This document shows positions 34,425-49,568 of a stretch of DNA of 64,000 nt, piece after piece; positions within the stretch are counted from its first letter, which is position 1; each line of letters starts with the position of its first letter. A program made the translations under genes and the position numbers. The DNA lies in the NCBI GenBank assembly GCA_963817435.1, contig CAWFNY010000002.1, positions 124,001-188,000 on the forward strand, in the 5' to 3' direction. A model generated the notes under the pieces. It did not search any database. It was not told the origin of the DNA and saw nothing but the letters and a program-made list of their open reading frames with translations. The stretch is from JADJOM01 sp963817435 (lineage in GTDB: Bacteria; Gemmatimonadota; Gemmatimonadetes; Gemmatimonadales; GWC2-71-9).

Positions 34425-35662
34425 CCCGAGCCACCGGGTTTCGGCACTGGCGTCTCGGCGGTGTGCATCGGTACCGGCTCGATGCGAAGCGCCATCAGAC
34501 CGACGATCGCCACGGTGAAGGCGGAGAGATAGAACGGCGAGTCATAGCCGATGCGCTGGAATGCGCCGGTTGCGAGCAGCGGCGCCGCCACGCGCGCCAC
34601 GCCCGCAAAGGTCTGCGCGACGCCCATGGTGGTGCCGAGCTGCTCCTTCGGCGACAATCGGGACATCATCGCCGTGGTCGACGGGAAGAGCAGCGCGGTG
34701 CCGATCGGTACCAGCGGGATGATGAACGCCAGCGCCCAGACGTCCGGCGCGATGGTGTAGAGCAAGAGGCCGGCGACGAGGATCCCGGTGCCCGCGCGCA
34801 TGGTGCGGGTTTCACCGAACCGGGCGACGATCGGTCCGAGGAACAGGGAACGCATCAGAAACGACAGCGCGCCCACGTAGCTGTAGAAGTACCCGATGGT
34901 CTTCTCGGTCACACCGAAGCGGGCATCGAGGAACAACGCGAGCACCGAGGTGAGGCAGCTGAAGGCGAACATGCCCGTCCCGTAGATCCAGATCAGCCGG
35001 GACACCGGCCTCGCCGGATGCTCGAACACCTCCGCGGCCGCGGCCCACACCGGCCGGCGCTGCGGGATCGTTCCACCTGGGGGCGCCGGCACCCGAGACT
35101 CCGGCAGCCATCGCCACGCGAATGCCACGTTGATCAGGCAGAGCGCCGCCGCCACGAATCCCGGCGCCGAGGGCCCCAGATAGGCATGGCTGAAGGAGCC
35201 GATCGCCGGACCGATCGCCACGCCGGCGCTGGTCGCCGCCGACAGCCAGCCCAGCGCCTTGGCCCGCCCCGAGGGGCGGATGGTGTCGGCCACGTAGGCC
35301 TGCGCGACGCCCGTGGTCCCTCCGCCGGCGCCCTGCACCAGGCGGGAGAGGAACAGCAGCCAGACCGAGGTGGCGAGCCCGAAGATGACGTACGCGATCG
35401 CCGAGGCGGAGAGGCCGATCAGCAGGATGGGGCGGCGCCCGTACCGGTCGGAGAGCCGGCCCCAGTAGGGTGCCGCGATGAGCTGCGCGACCGAGAAGGT
35501 CGCAGTCATCAGCCCGATCAGCTCCGGCGTCGCGTTCAGCTTGAGCGCGTAATAGGGCAGCAGCGGCAGGATCATCGCGAAGCCGATCATGTCGATGCAG
35601 CATGTCGCGATGAGGATCGAGAGCTGTTGCAGCTCCGTGGGCGCTCGGCGCGTGGAGTTCAC
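34421..35662 (-). CDS. MFS transporter, multidrug/tetracycline-exporter type
   Basis: This is a 413-residue protein with about 12 membrane segments. The major-facilitator signature between segments 2 and 3 is GRLSDRYGRRPILLIGLSA, and segment 1 contains IDMIGFAMILPLLPYY, as in the TetA/TCR subgroup. It probably exports a small hydrophobic compound. GTG 35662 overlaps the stop of the ABC permease (GTGA). An efflux pump coupled to a metal-type ABC importer is unusual. Confidence 0.92.
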   Translation of the reverse strand: MNSTRRAPTELQQLSILIATCCIDMIGFAMILPLLPYYALKLNATPELIGLMTATFSVAQLIAAPYWGRLSDRYGRRPILLIGLSASAIAYVIFGLATSVWLLFLSRLVQGAGGGTTGVAQAYVADTIRPSGRAKALGWLSAATSAGVAIGPAIGSFSHAYLGPSAPGFVAAALCLINVAFAWRWLPESRVPAPPGGTIPQRRPVWAAAAEVFEHPARPVSRLIWIYGTGMFAFSCLTSVLALFLDARFGVTEKTIGYFYSYVGALSFLMRSLFLGPIVARFGETRTMRAGTGILVAGLLLYTIAPDVWALAFIIPLVPIGTALLFPSTTAMMSRLSPKEQLGTTMGVAQTFAGVARVAAPLLATGAFQRIGYDSPFYLSAFTVAIVGLMALRIEPVPMHTAETPVPKPGGSG

Positions 35663-37314
35663 CGGGTCACGACCTTCCGCTCGCTGCCGAGGGCGAACAC
35701 CAGCGCGGAGAGCGCCATCAGGAATACGCCGTACGCCGACGCGATGCCGACGTCACCCTGGCGCAGGCTGGCCAGTATCTCGAGCGACAGGGGACGGGTG
35801 TCGTACGTGTAGAGAATGATCGAGGTGACAAAGTCGCCGAGCGCGGTGACGAAGGCCAGCGTCGCCCCCGCCGCCAGCGCGGGCCGGAGGAGCGGCAGGC
35901 TGACCTCCCGGAACCTGCGCCAGCGCTCCGCCCCAAGCGAGGCCGCCGCTTCATCCAGGGCCGGGTCAAGCCCGCGAAATCCGGCCAGCACCGCCCGGCT
36001 CGTGATGGGCAGATTCCGGATGACGTAGGCGAGCGGCAGAATCCAGATGGTCCCGACCAGCACCACCCGGCCAACCCAGGGCGCATGGATGCTGAAGGCG
36101 GTCGCGAGCGCGACTGCGAAGACGGTCCCCGGCACCAGCCACGGCAGCGACAATAGCCGTTCGGCGGCACGCGTCCAGCCATCGGTCCGGCGCACCACCA
36201 GGACTCCCGCCACGACCGCGAGCAGCAGTGCGACGAGCGTGGCGATCGTCGCCATCCAGAGGCTGTTGCCCAGCGGCCGGAGCCGCTCCGGCTCGCTGAT
36301 CAGGGCGAAGTAGTTCTGCAGCGTGTAGGCGGGTGGCAGCGTCTCGACCGTCCAGGTGCCCGCTGGCACGAACGAGAGCAGCAGCAGGGTGACGTGGGGG
36401 AGCAGCAGCAGGATGCCCAGGGCCCAGCCGCCAAACGTGGCGGCCCGGCGGAGACCACGACTCTGGATGGCGCGTGGCCCCGGTGCCACGCCTTTCCCGG
36501 CCGTCTGCGCACCCGCGACGTCCCCATCGCGCACCAGCCAGAGACCGGTGAGCGCGAGCAGGCTGAGCACCACCGTCTGCGCCATCGCCATGCCGTAGTC
36601 GCCGTTGAGACGGGTGGAGACGATCTGCGTCGTCATCACCCGGAAGCCGCCGCCAAAGATGTAGGGCGCGCTGAAGGAAGCGAGGGCGGTCATGAAGGTG
36701 AGCAGCGCAGCGCCCCGCAGTGACGGGCCCAGCAGCGGCAGGGTGACCCGGCGGAGCGTCCGCCATCGCCCCGCCCCGAGCGAGGCCGCCGCCTCGAGTG
36801 CCGCATAGTCGAGGCGCGCGAGGCCGGCGCGGGTCAGCAGGTAGAAATAGACATACATCGAATAGGCGTGGACCAGCAGGATGGCCCAGGCACCCTCGAG
36901 CCGCCACGGCGGATTCTCCAGGCGCAGCATCGTCTGCACCAGGCGGGCCGCGAAGCCGGTTTCGCCGTAGAGGAAGAGAAAGGCGATGACGCCCACGAGC
37001 GGCGGCAGCACGACGGGGAGCGCCACCATCGCCCCCAGCAGCCGGCGACCCGGGAAGTCACACCACTCGAACAGGAACGCGAGGGGGATGCCTAACATAC
37101 CGGCCAGCACCACGCTGGCGACCGAGGTCCACAGACTGCCCCACAGCGCCTCCCATTCCCCCGGCTCCGAGACGAGCCGCGCGAAGTAGCCGATCGTGAA
37201 TCCCTCGGGGCCGCGGATGCTCTCCATCGCCACCAGGAGCAGGGGGTAGGCGACGGCCCACGCGAGCCCTGCCACCAGGGCGATCGCGATCCAGCGGCGG
37301 GTACGGCCGTTCAC
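35659..37314 (-). CDS. ABC transporter permease, two fused domains (iron/thiamine importer type)
   Basis: This is a 551-residue protein with about 12 membrane segments in two homologous halves, each carrying an EAA-type cytoplasmic loop: ALEAAASLGAGRWRTLRRV in the first and LDEAAASLGAERWRRFREVS in the second. The single-chain double permease matches FbpB/ThiP-like importers, which pair with one ATPase and one binding protein, as found here. The start GTG overlaps the ATPase stop and the stop overlaps the MFS start. Confidence 0.94.
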   Translation of the reverse strand: MNGRTRRWIAIALVAGLAWAVAYPLLLVAMESIRGPEGFTIGYFARLVSEPGEWEALWGSLWTSVASVVLAGMLGIPLAFLFEWCDFPGRRLLGAMVALPVVLPPLVGVIAFLFLYGETGFAARLVQTMLRLENPPWRLEGAWAILLVHAYSMYVYFYLLTRAGLARLDYAALEAAASLGAGRWRTLRRVTLPLLGPSLRGAALLTFMTALASFSAPYIFGGGFRVMTTQIVSTRLNGDYGMAMAQTVVLSLLALTGLWLVRDGDVAGAQTAGKGVAPGPRAIQSRGLRRAATFGGWALGILLLLPHVTLLLLSFVPAGTWTVETLPPAYTLQNYFALISEPERLRPLGNSLWMATIATLVALLLAVVAGVLVVRRTDGWTRAAERLLSLPWLVPGTVFAVALATAFSIHAPWVGRVVLVGTIWILPLAYVIRNLPITSRAVLAGFRGLDPALDEAAASLGAERWRRFREVSLPLLRPALAAGATLAFVTALGDFVTSIILYTYDTRPLSLEILASLRQGDVGIASAYGVFLMALSALVFALGSERKVVTR

Positions 37315-38363
37315 GCGCCCTCCAACGGAAAGCAGCGCATCCCGGCTCCCGCGTCGGCGGGATCCCCGATGGGCTCGAGCGACACCCGGTCGCCGACCGC
37401 GGCGGCGGAAGGCGCCGCACTGACCTCGACCACCTGTCCCCCGGCGGTGTTGATCACGAAGAAGGCGCTGGCCCCGGCGAACCGGCGATCCGTCACCGTC
37501 CCGGAAAGCCCCGAGGGATCGACCGGTGCCAGCCGCAGCGCTTCAGGCCGGATCATGACCCGGACCTCCCCGGTCGGCCCGCTGACGGCGAATCGCCACT
37601 CCGTTCCCTCGACCCGCACCCGGTCGCCGGCGCGGACACCGCGCAGCCAGCTCGCGCGGCCGATGAAGGACCCCACGAAGCTGGTGGCCGGCGCCTGGTA
37701 GAGCTCCTCCGGAGTTCCCACCTGCTCCAGCCTGCCCTGCTGCAGCACCGCCACGACGTCACCCAGGTCGAACGCATCCTCCTGCTCGTGGGTGACGATG
37801 ACGGTCGTGATCCCGATGCGGCGAATGAGCGCGCGCAGCTCGCGCCGGGTGCGCTCGCGCAGCGCCGGATCGAGATTGGAGAGCGGCTCGTCCAGGAGGA
37901 GGACACGCGGCTCGGGCGCGAGGGCCCGGGCCAGCGCCACCCGCTGCTGCTGCCCGCCTGACAGCGCGCCCACCGCGCGCCGTTCGAACCCCGCGAGGTC
38001 CACCAGCGCCAGCGACTCCGCGATCCGCCGCGCCGCCTCCCCGCCGCGTACTCCCAGCGAGGCCAGCCCGAACTCGACATTCTCCCCCACATCGAGATGC
38101 GGGAAGAGCGCGTAATGCTGGAAGACCATGCCGAAGCGCCGCCGCTCCGGCCGCAGCGGGGCCACATCCTCGCCATCGACCAGAATCCGCCCCGCATCGA
38201 GCGGTTCGAAGCCACCCAGCAGCCGCAGCGTCGTCGTCTTGCCGCTCCCGCTCGGCCCGAGCAGCGCGAGGGTCCGTCCCCGCTCGAGCGAAAGCGAGAG
38301 ATCGAACACGCCCGCCGAGGAGCTGAAGCGCCGGGTGAGCGATTCGAGCCGGAGATAGCTCAT
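37311..38363 (-). CDS. ABC transporter ATP-binding protein (FbpC/PotA type)
   Basis: This is a 350-residue protein. Walker A is GPSGSGKTT near residue 36, the Q-loop is GMVFQHYALFPH, the signature is LSGGQQQRVALARAL, Walker B is VLLLDEPLSNLDP, and the switch His is in VIVTHEQEDAF. A TOBE-like C-terminal domain follows from about residue 235. It powers the permease downstream. The substrate class (ferric iron, thiamine, polyamine or 2-aminoethylphosphonate) is uncertain. Confidence 0.94.
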   Translation of the reverse strand: MSYLRLESLTRRFSSSAGVFDLSLSLERGRTLALLGPSGSGKTTTLRLLGGFEPLDAGRILVDGEDVAPLRPERRRFGMVFQHYALFPHLDVGENVEFGLASLGVRGGEAARRIAESLALVDLAGFERRAVGALSGGQQQRVALARALAPEPRVLLLDEPLSNLDPALRERTRRELRALIRRIGITTVIVTHEQEDAFDLGDVVAVLQQGRLEQVGTPEELYQAPATSFVGSFIGRASWLRGVRAGDRVRVEGTEWRFAVSGPTGEVRVMIRPEALRLAPVDPSGLSGTVTDRRFAGASAFFVINTAGGQVVEVSAAPSAAAVGDRVSLEPIGDPADAGAGMRCFPLEGA

Positions 38364-38403
38364 GGGCGGTCACTGCCGGGAGCCGGGGAGCGCGGGCGCG
38401 CCG

Positions 38404-39522
38404 TCATCGTGCCCTCCCCGTGTTCCGCACGTGCTGGTCCCAGTATCCCATCCACGTCGCGCCCTCCCGGGTCAGGAGCTCCCAGTCCATCGGCTCCACC
38501 TTCATCTCCCGCTCGACACCCGCGACCCACGCCGGTATGCGATCCGCCGGCAGGTCGTGGCGAGCCGGAAGCCGGAACACCTTGTCAGCCGCCAGAATCT
38601 GACCGTCCACGCTGCCGACGAAGTCGATGAACTGCTTCGCCGCCTCCGGATGCGGCGCGCCGGCCACCAGCGCGATCGCGTCGTCGATCACCACGGTGCC
38701 ACTCGAGGGAAAGACATACCCGAACGGCATCCCCTTGCTCCGCGCGATCAGCACGTCAGGCAGGTCCCAGAGTGTCACCAGTCCCTCCTGGCGCGCCAGC
38801 TTGGCGTCGAGGAGCGCGGGGGAAAGCGCGTAGGTGCGCGTCTGGGCATCGAGCCGGCGGAGCCACGCCATGCCGGCCGCGGTGTCCCCCGTCTGCCGGA
38901 GGCTGCGCTGCAGGATGAGGCCCCAGATCGCGCGCATCGTGCCACTCGCCACCGGATCGCGGATGAGCACCTTGTCCCGCCAGCGCGGCGCCAGGACGTC
39001 CTCCCAGTCACGCGGCACGAGCGAGTCCGGCACCGCGGCGTTGTTGTAGACGATGACGGCGGGCGTGCGATAGGCCGGATAGTACAGATCCCGGGGACCG
39101 ATGCCGGACGAATCGACCGCGTCGGCCCAGCTGGGCCGGTACGGGGCCAGCAGCGAATCCTCGACACCACGCTCGAACAACGTGGTGGGTCCGCCGAACC
39201 AGACGTCGGCCTGCGGGTTCACCCGCTCGAGACGGAGCCGGTCCAGGACCTCCTGACTGCCGAGATCGAGGTAGCGCACGTCGATGTCGGGGTGCAGCCG
39301 CTCGAACTCGTGCTCCAGCAGCGTGAGGTGATCCCGGCCGTGCGGCGAATAGAGCGTGAGGGGAATCCGGCCATCGCCGCACGCGGAGACGAGGAGCATC
39401 GCCAGCGCCGCCCAGAGCGCCTGACTCGGCGCAGACGGGCCGCGAAACCGGCAGGCTGCCGGGCGACTCCCCGGCGCACCCGGGGGAGCCGCTCTCCTCG
39501 CCGGCGTGCCGCCTCGCGTCAC
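38404..39522 (-). CDS. Extracellular solute-binding lipoprotein of the ABC importer
   Basis: This is a 372-residue protein starting at GTG 39522, which overlaps the PIG-L stop (GTGA). A long basic, Pro-rich n-region precedes the hydrophobic stretch ALWAALAMLLVSAC, where LVSAC is a lipobox, so the mature protein is a lipoprotein. The binding domain opens with LTLYSPHGRDHLTLLEHEF and contains ADVWFGGPTTLF, typical of family 1/Fbp-like binding proteins. The unusually long n-region leaves the exact start uncertain. It sits 40 bases upstream of the ATPase gene. Confidence 0.9.
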   Translation of the reverse strand: MTRGGTPARRAAPPGAPGSRPAACRFRGPSAPSQALWAALAMLLVSACGDGRIPLTLYSPHGRDHLTLLEHEFERLHPDIDVRYLDLGSQEVLDRLRLERVNPQADVWFGGPTTLFERGVEDSLLAPYRPSWADAVDSSGIGPRDLYYPAYRTPAVIVYNNAAVPDSLVPRDWEDVLAPRWRDKVLIRDPVASGTMRAIWGLILQRSLRQTGDTAAGMAWLRRLDAQTRTYALSPALLDAKLARQEGLVTLWDLPDVLIARSKGMPFGYVFPSSGTVVIDDAIALVAGAPHPEAAKQFIDFVGSVDGQILAADKVFRLPARHDLPADRIPAWVAGVEREMKVEPMDWELLTREGATWMGYWDQHVRNTGRAR

Positions 39523-42359
39523 TCCCGCTCGACCTTCAGGGTCTCGGCGGGAGCGCGCCCGCGGCCCGGCCCGCCCGGAGTCGCCTGCCCGAGTGCCAGC
39601 AGGTTTGCGAACAGCCGCCATGCACCGGGCACCCCGGCCGGCAGCTGGCGGAAGAAGCTCACGCCGGTGTACACGTAGGTGCCGCGGCCGACCCTCGCGA
39701 CGAGCAGACTGCCTTCGAGCGGGCCCTCACCCGGATCGTGCATTTCGATGACGGGCTTCCACTGGGGATCCCAGGTTCTCGCGAAGTAGAGTCCCCGCTC
39801 CTGGACCCAGCCCTGCCAGTCGCCCGGGCCGATCCGGTTCGGGAACCGGAGGATCGGGCTGCCGGGATTCACGACCGTGACCGGCGCGTTCTCGTCGGTA
39901 ACCCGGTCGTGGCCGCCGAGCAGGGCAGGCGCTGCCGCCGGGGCGGACGGCCCGCCGGGGCGGGCCACGGTCGTAGCCGAGTTAGGCGCGCCGGGGGGCG
40001 TGCTGCCGACGGTCAGGGCATACGGCGCGAAGCCGCCGAGGAAATAGCCGTACTGCTGGTACTGGACGATCACCGTGCCCCCGGCGCGTGCGTAGCCGAG
40101 CAGCCGGTCGTTGTTCGCGGGCAGGTCGGCATCCGTCTCCCAGGCGCGCGGTCCCACCACGATCACGCCGTAGCGCCCCAGCGGCCGCTCGGCGAGATCG
40201 GCGCCGGTGATCAGCTCGAGCGGCAGCCCCACGCTCTGCAGCGCCTCCGGCACCCGGTCCGCGGCACCGCGGAGGTAGGCGATGTGCGGCGTCTTGGGCA
40301 GTGCCAGGTCGGTCACGCGCACCACCGCGGCCGCGCGGACGGCCCAGGAGCGGGCCCGGATGTGCGGATGGTCCACCGTGCGCAACCCGACGTCGTAGGC
40401 CTGCCCCCCGGCGGTCGTGGCGACGGCTGCGACCTCGAAGGCGCCGGCGGCGAGGTGCTCCGGGGGACGCACGCTGAACCGGAACTCCGCCCGCTCGTCC
40501 TCGTGCGTGAGCCGGAATCGCTGCGCCGCCGGCTCGGCCCAGCCGCGCGGCACCCGCAGCCGGACCGTGCCGGCGGTGGTGTCGCGCGCGCCGTGCGTCA
40601 GCGTCACGATGAATGTCCGTGGCGCCCGGTTCGTGGCCGGCCACACTTCGAGATCGGGATCGAGGCGCACATCGACGCGGGGGACGACCATGACGGGCCT
40701 GCGGAACTCGCCGGACCCCTGGTCGTTGCCGCGGAAGGTGATTTCCCGGGTGTCGGCATCACCTGTTGTCAGGCGGAACCGGGCCGGCTCGAACGGGAGC
40801 CCCCACACCGAGCGGTCGGCGGGGTCCCACTGGTAGAGGTCGCCCTGGCGCGGCAGACGGAGGAAATAGGGCGTCGAGTAGTCCTCCGACTCGGGCACGG
40901 TCGCCGCAAGCCGGGTCGAGACCAGCCGCCGTGGAGGCAAGGAATCCGGACTCGTGCCAAGCGGCCCGAGGGCTCCCGTGGCCGCCTGATACCCAAGACA
41001 GCTTCCGCGTCGCGAGGAGCCCGGGAGCGCACCCCGCCCGGAGGAGTCGGCGAGGATTCGCCAGCCAAGCTCGACGCCATCGAGACACAGCCCGACGGGC
41101 GCGGCTCCGCTGCCGGCATTCCAGGCCGAAAGCGTCACCCCCACCCGCTGGCCGGGCACGACCCGCGCATCCTCACTCACCCCGTCACTGATCAGGTCCA
41201 GACTCGCGAGCTGCGCGGCCCGGAACCGGCGCGATTCCCCCTCGAACGGGTCGCCGTCAGGCGAAGCGTCGAGCCGCGCCCGCGCCGCCTGGCCTCCTGT
41301 GAGTCCGTCGGTCACCTGGCGCCGCGCCTGCCCCAGATCCTCCCCAGCCCGGCTGAGCAGCTCCCGCAACTGCGATCGCAGTGGCGCTGCGACCAGCAGC
41401 CGGGCGGAATCGACGCGCGCCACGTACCGCGCCAGCAGATCCATGCTCCGCTGCCGCCACTGAGGCCGGAGCGCCTGTACCAGCGGGACCGCAGCGAGCG
41501 TGGTATCAATCCCGGCCCAGAGCCCGCCCGTCCCCTGCCCCGTGCGGTCCTGCAACAAGGCCAGGCGCACCACGGAGGGCCCGATCCCCTGGAGCTGCCC
41601 CATGTCCTGGGACCGGTGCAGGCTCCGGCCCCGCATCGCGATCTGATGGAACGACTGTCCCACGGCGGGATCGAGTGCGCCGCCATCGAGCGTCAGCGTG
41701 GTGGCGGCGGTATCAAAGCGGGCGCTTCGGTAGAGCTTGAGCGGGGTGAAGGCAATCAGCCCCTCCTCCCGCTCGAGCTCGGGAAAGACGGTGCTGTCGC
41801 CCGCGAGGCGGAACGCCTCCTGCGCGGCCCAGCCCGCGGCCTGGTGCTGGCCGTGGCCGTCGCGTGGGGTCCCGCTGAAGATCGAGACGACGATCTGCGG
41901 CCGGAACCGTCGGATCGTCCGCACCACGTCCTTGAGCACCGAATCGCGAGGCCAGTGCGCCCAGGTGTCGTCCAGGTTCTTGGAGAAGCCGAAATCGTAG
42001 GCGCGGGTGAAGTACTGCTGCGCCCCGTCCAGCCGGCGGGCGGCCAGCAGTTCCTCGGTACGCAGCAGGCCCAGCGCCTCGCCGAGTTCACTGCCGATCA
42101 GGTTCTGTCCCCCCTCTCCCCGGTTCAGCGAGAGGTAGGCCGCCTCGGCGCCCATGCCCCGGACCAGCAGCGTGAGGAGTTCGGTATCCTCATCGTCCGG
42201 GTGCGCGGCGATCATCAGGACGCGCTTGTCATGGGCCAGCATCCGCAGTCGCTGGTCCAGCGCCGCGTAGCCGCCGGTCGAGGGTGGCTCCAGCTGCGCG
42301 GCCAGGGCGACGGGCAGGAGAGCGAGGAGAACGAGGCTGAATCGAATGGGATAGCGCAC
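39519..42359 (-). CDS. Large secreted PIG-L family deacetylase
   Basis: This is a 946-residue protein. I chose GTG 42359 because it gives a clean signal peptide (RFSLVLLALLPVALAAQ). An ATG at 42428 adds an unrelated leader. The zinc motif is AAHPDDEDTELL near residue 48, and the second metal-binding His region is PRDGHGQHQAAG near 175. The remaining 600 residues are a beta-rich accessory region with a flavodoxin- or glutaminase-like part near the C-terminus (VIVVGPRAWETDADL). PIG-L enzymes remove N-acetyl groups from sugars. The size and secretion suggest an extracytoplasmic glycan substrate. It lies inside the minus-strand run with the importer. Confidence 0.88.
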   Translation of the reverse strand: MRYPIRFSLVLLALLPVALAAQLEPPSTGGYAALDQRLRMLAHDKRVLMIAAHPDDEDTELLTLLVRGMGAEAAYLSLNRGEGGQNLIGSELGEALGLLRTEELLAARRLDGAQQYFTRAYDFGFSKNLDDTWAHWPRDSVLKDVVRTIRRFRPQIVVSIFSGTPRDGHGQHQAAGWAAQEAFRLAGDSTVFPELEREEGLIAFTPLKLYRSARFDTAATTLTLDGGALDPAVGQSFHQIAMRGRSLHRSQDMGQLQGIGPSVVRLALLQDRTGQGTGGLWAGIDTTLAAVPLVQALRPQWRQRSMDLLARYVARVDSARLLVAAPLRSQLRELLSRAGEDLGQARRQVTDGLTGGQAARARLDASPDGDPFEGESRRFRAAQLASLDLISDGVSEDARVVPGQRVGVTLSAWNAGSGAAPVGLCLDGVELGWRILADSSGRGALPGSSRRGSCLGYQAATGALGPLGTSPDSLPPRRLVSTRLAATVPESEDYSTPYFLRLPRQGDLYQWDPADRSVWGLPFEPARFRLTTGDADTREITFRGNDQGSGEFRRPVMVVPRVDVRLDPDLEVWPATNRAPRTFIVTLTHGARDTTAGTVRLRVPRGWAEPAAQRFRLTHEDERAEFRFSVRPPEHLAAGAFEVAAVATTAGGQAYDVGLRTVDHPHIRARSWAVRAAAVVRVTDLALPKTPHIAYLRGAADRVPEALQSVGLPLELITGADLAERPLGRYGVIVVGPRAWETDADLPANNDRLLGYARAGGTVIVQYQQYGYFLGGFAPYALTVGSTPPGAPNSATTVARPGGPSAPAAAPALLGGHDRVTDENAPVTVVNPGSPILRFPNRIGPGDWQGWVQERGLYFARTWDPQWKPVIEMHDPGEGPLEGSLLVARVGRGTYVYTGVSFFRQLPAGVPGAWRLFANLLALGQATPGGPGRGRAPAETLKVERE

Positions 42360-42405
42360 GGGGGCAAGGTAATCCCCGGCGGGGAAGTCAGAAAGGAGTG
42401 CGGGA

Positions 42406-42714
42406 CTAGTGCTGATCGCGTCCCTCATCGGTGCGCTTGCCGACGATGAAGGCCCCGACGAAGCAGGCCAGGGCGAGGAGGATCAGGCCGAGACCGAACA
42501 GCTGAATGAAGCCGGAGAGGAAGAAGATCATCCCCAGCGACACCGCCACGGTGCCGGCGCCGCGTAGCACTTCGTCGAGGTTCCGCCAGTGCGTCTCCCG
42601 CCCCCACTGCACGGCGCCGGAAAGACCCAGGACGCCGAGCACGAGGAGCCCCGCCCAGATCCAGATCCAGATATCACCGCCGGCAAGGGGGAGCCAGTAC
42701 CGCGGACCGATCAT
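42406..42714 (-). CDS. Small membrane protein of unknown function
   Basis: This is a 102-residue protein starting at ATG 42714, which overlaps the DUF971 stop (ATGA). Three hydrophobic segments are visible: WIWIWAGLLVLGVLGLSGAV, GTVAVSLGMIFFLSGFIQLF and the adjoining GLGLILLALACFVGAFIVG. A short amphipathic stretch HWRNLDEVLRGAG lies between the first two. I recognise no family. It lies 46 bases before the PIG-L gene and may be co-transcribed. Confidence 0.75.
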   Translation of the reverse strand: MIGPRYWLPLAGGDIWIWIWAGLLVLGVLGLSGAVQWGRETHWRNLDEVLRGAGTVAVSLGMIFFLSGFIQLFGLGLILLALACFVGAFIVGKRTDEGRDQH

Positions 42715-43052
42715 GCCATCACCGGGGATCGCCCGGCCTGACAGGCCGGGCATGGACAGGACGCGAGCAGCCGCTCAAACGTGAAGATGCCGGTGCCGTG
42801 ACCATCACTCCACGAAATCCGGAGGCCATACACCCCAACCAGGGCCACGCGGAGGGGACGGACATCTGCGGGAACATTGTCGGGATCGAGCACCGGCCGC
42901 CCGGTCATTTCCTCGACACAGGCCGCGCACGGACAGGAGAGCCGCAGCGGACGTGCCGGGAAGAATCCTTCATGGGTCCCCGCGGTCCATTCGATCCGTA
43001 CTCCCGCATCTTCACGGGTCACGGCGTACGGCACCACTGGTGTCTTGGCCAT
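42711..43052 (-). CDS. DUF971 domain protein with two Cys-rich motifs
   Basis: This is a 113-residue protein. The DUF971 core (gamma-butyrobetaine hydroxylase N-terminal-like) is seen in GVYGLRISWSDGHGTGIFTF and in VRIEWTAGTHEGFFPARPLR. It carries two Cys clusters, SCPCAAC near residue 40 and SCPCPAC near residue 101, which could bind zinc or an Fe-S cluster. DUF971 is also found attached to Mrp/HCF101-type Fe-S carriers. The gene is divergent from aconitase, an Fe-S enzyme, by 66 bases, and is the first gene of the minus-strand run. Confidence 0.85.
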   Translation of the reverse strand: MAKTPVVPYAVTREDAGVRIEWTAGTHEGFFPARPLRLSCPCAACVEEMTGRPVLDPDNVPADVRPLRVALVGVYGLRISWSDGHGTGIFTFERLLASCPCPACQAGRSPVMA

Positions 43053-43118
43053 GCCGGGAAAGCCTCGCGCGTTTTATACTTGGGCAACAGCCCGGTCATC
43101 TCTATCCCGATACGACCT

Positions 43119-45896
<2,778 letters not shown>

Positions 45897-45969
45897 TCCG
45901 GACGGTGCGGGCCTCGCGCCCGCGCCACCCTGAAGGTCCCTTCACTAAGCGTTCACCCTCCCCTCCTCG

Positions 45970-46001
45970 GCCTCCGGCGAGCATTCGTCGGAGGCTTTTT
46001 C
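45970..46001 (+). promoter_or_regulatory. Terminator-like hairpin hiding the nifJ ribosome-binding site
   Basis: GCCTCCGGCG (45970-45979) pairs with CGTCGGAGGC (45986-45995) in a ten-pair stem with one G-T pair, loop AGCATT, followed by TTTTT (45996-46000). GGAGG at 45990-45994, in the 3' arm, is the nifJ ribosome-binding site, seven bases before ATG 46002. The same element could therefore stop acnA transcription and, if read through, block nifJ translation. Confidence 0.75.
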
Positions 46002-49560
<3,559 letters not shown>

Positions 49561-49568
<8 letters not shown>

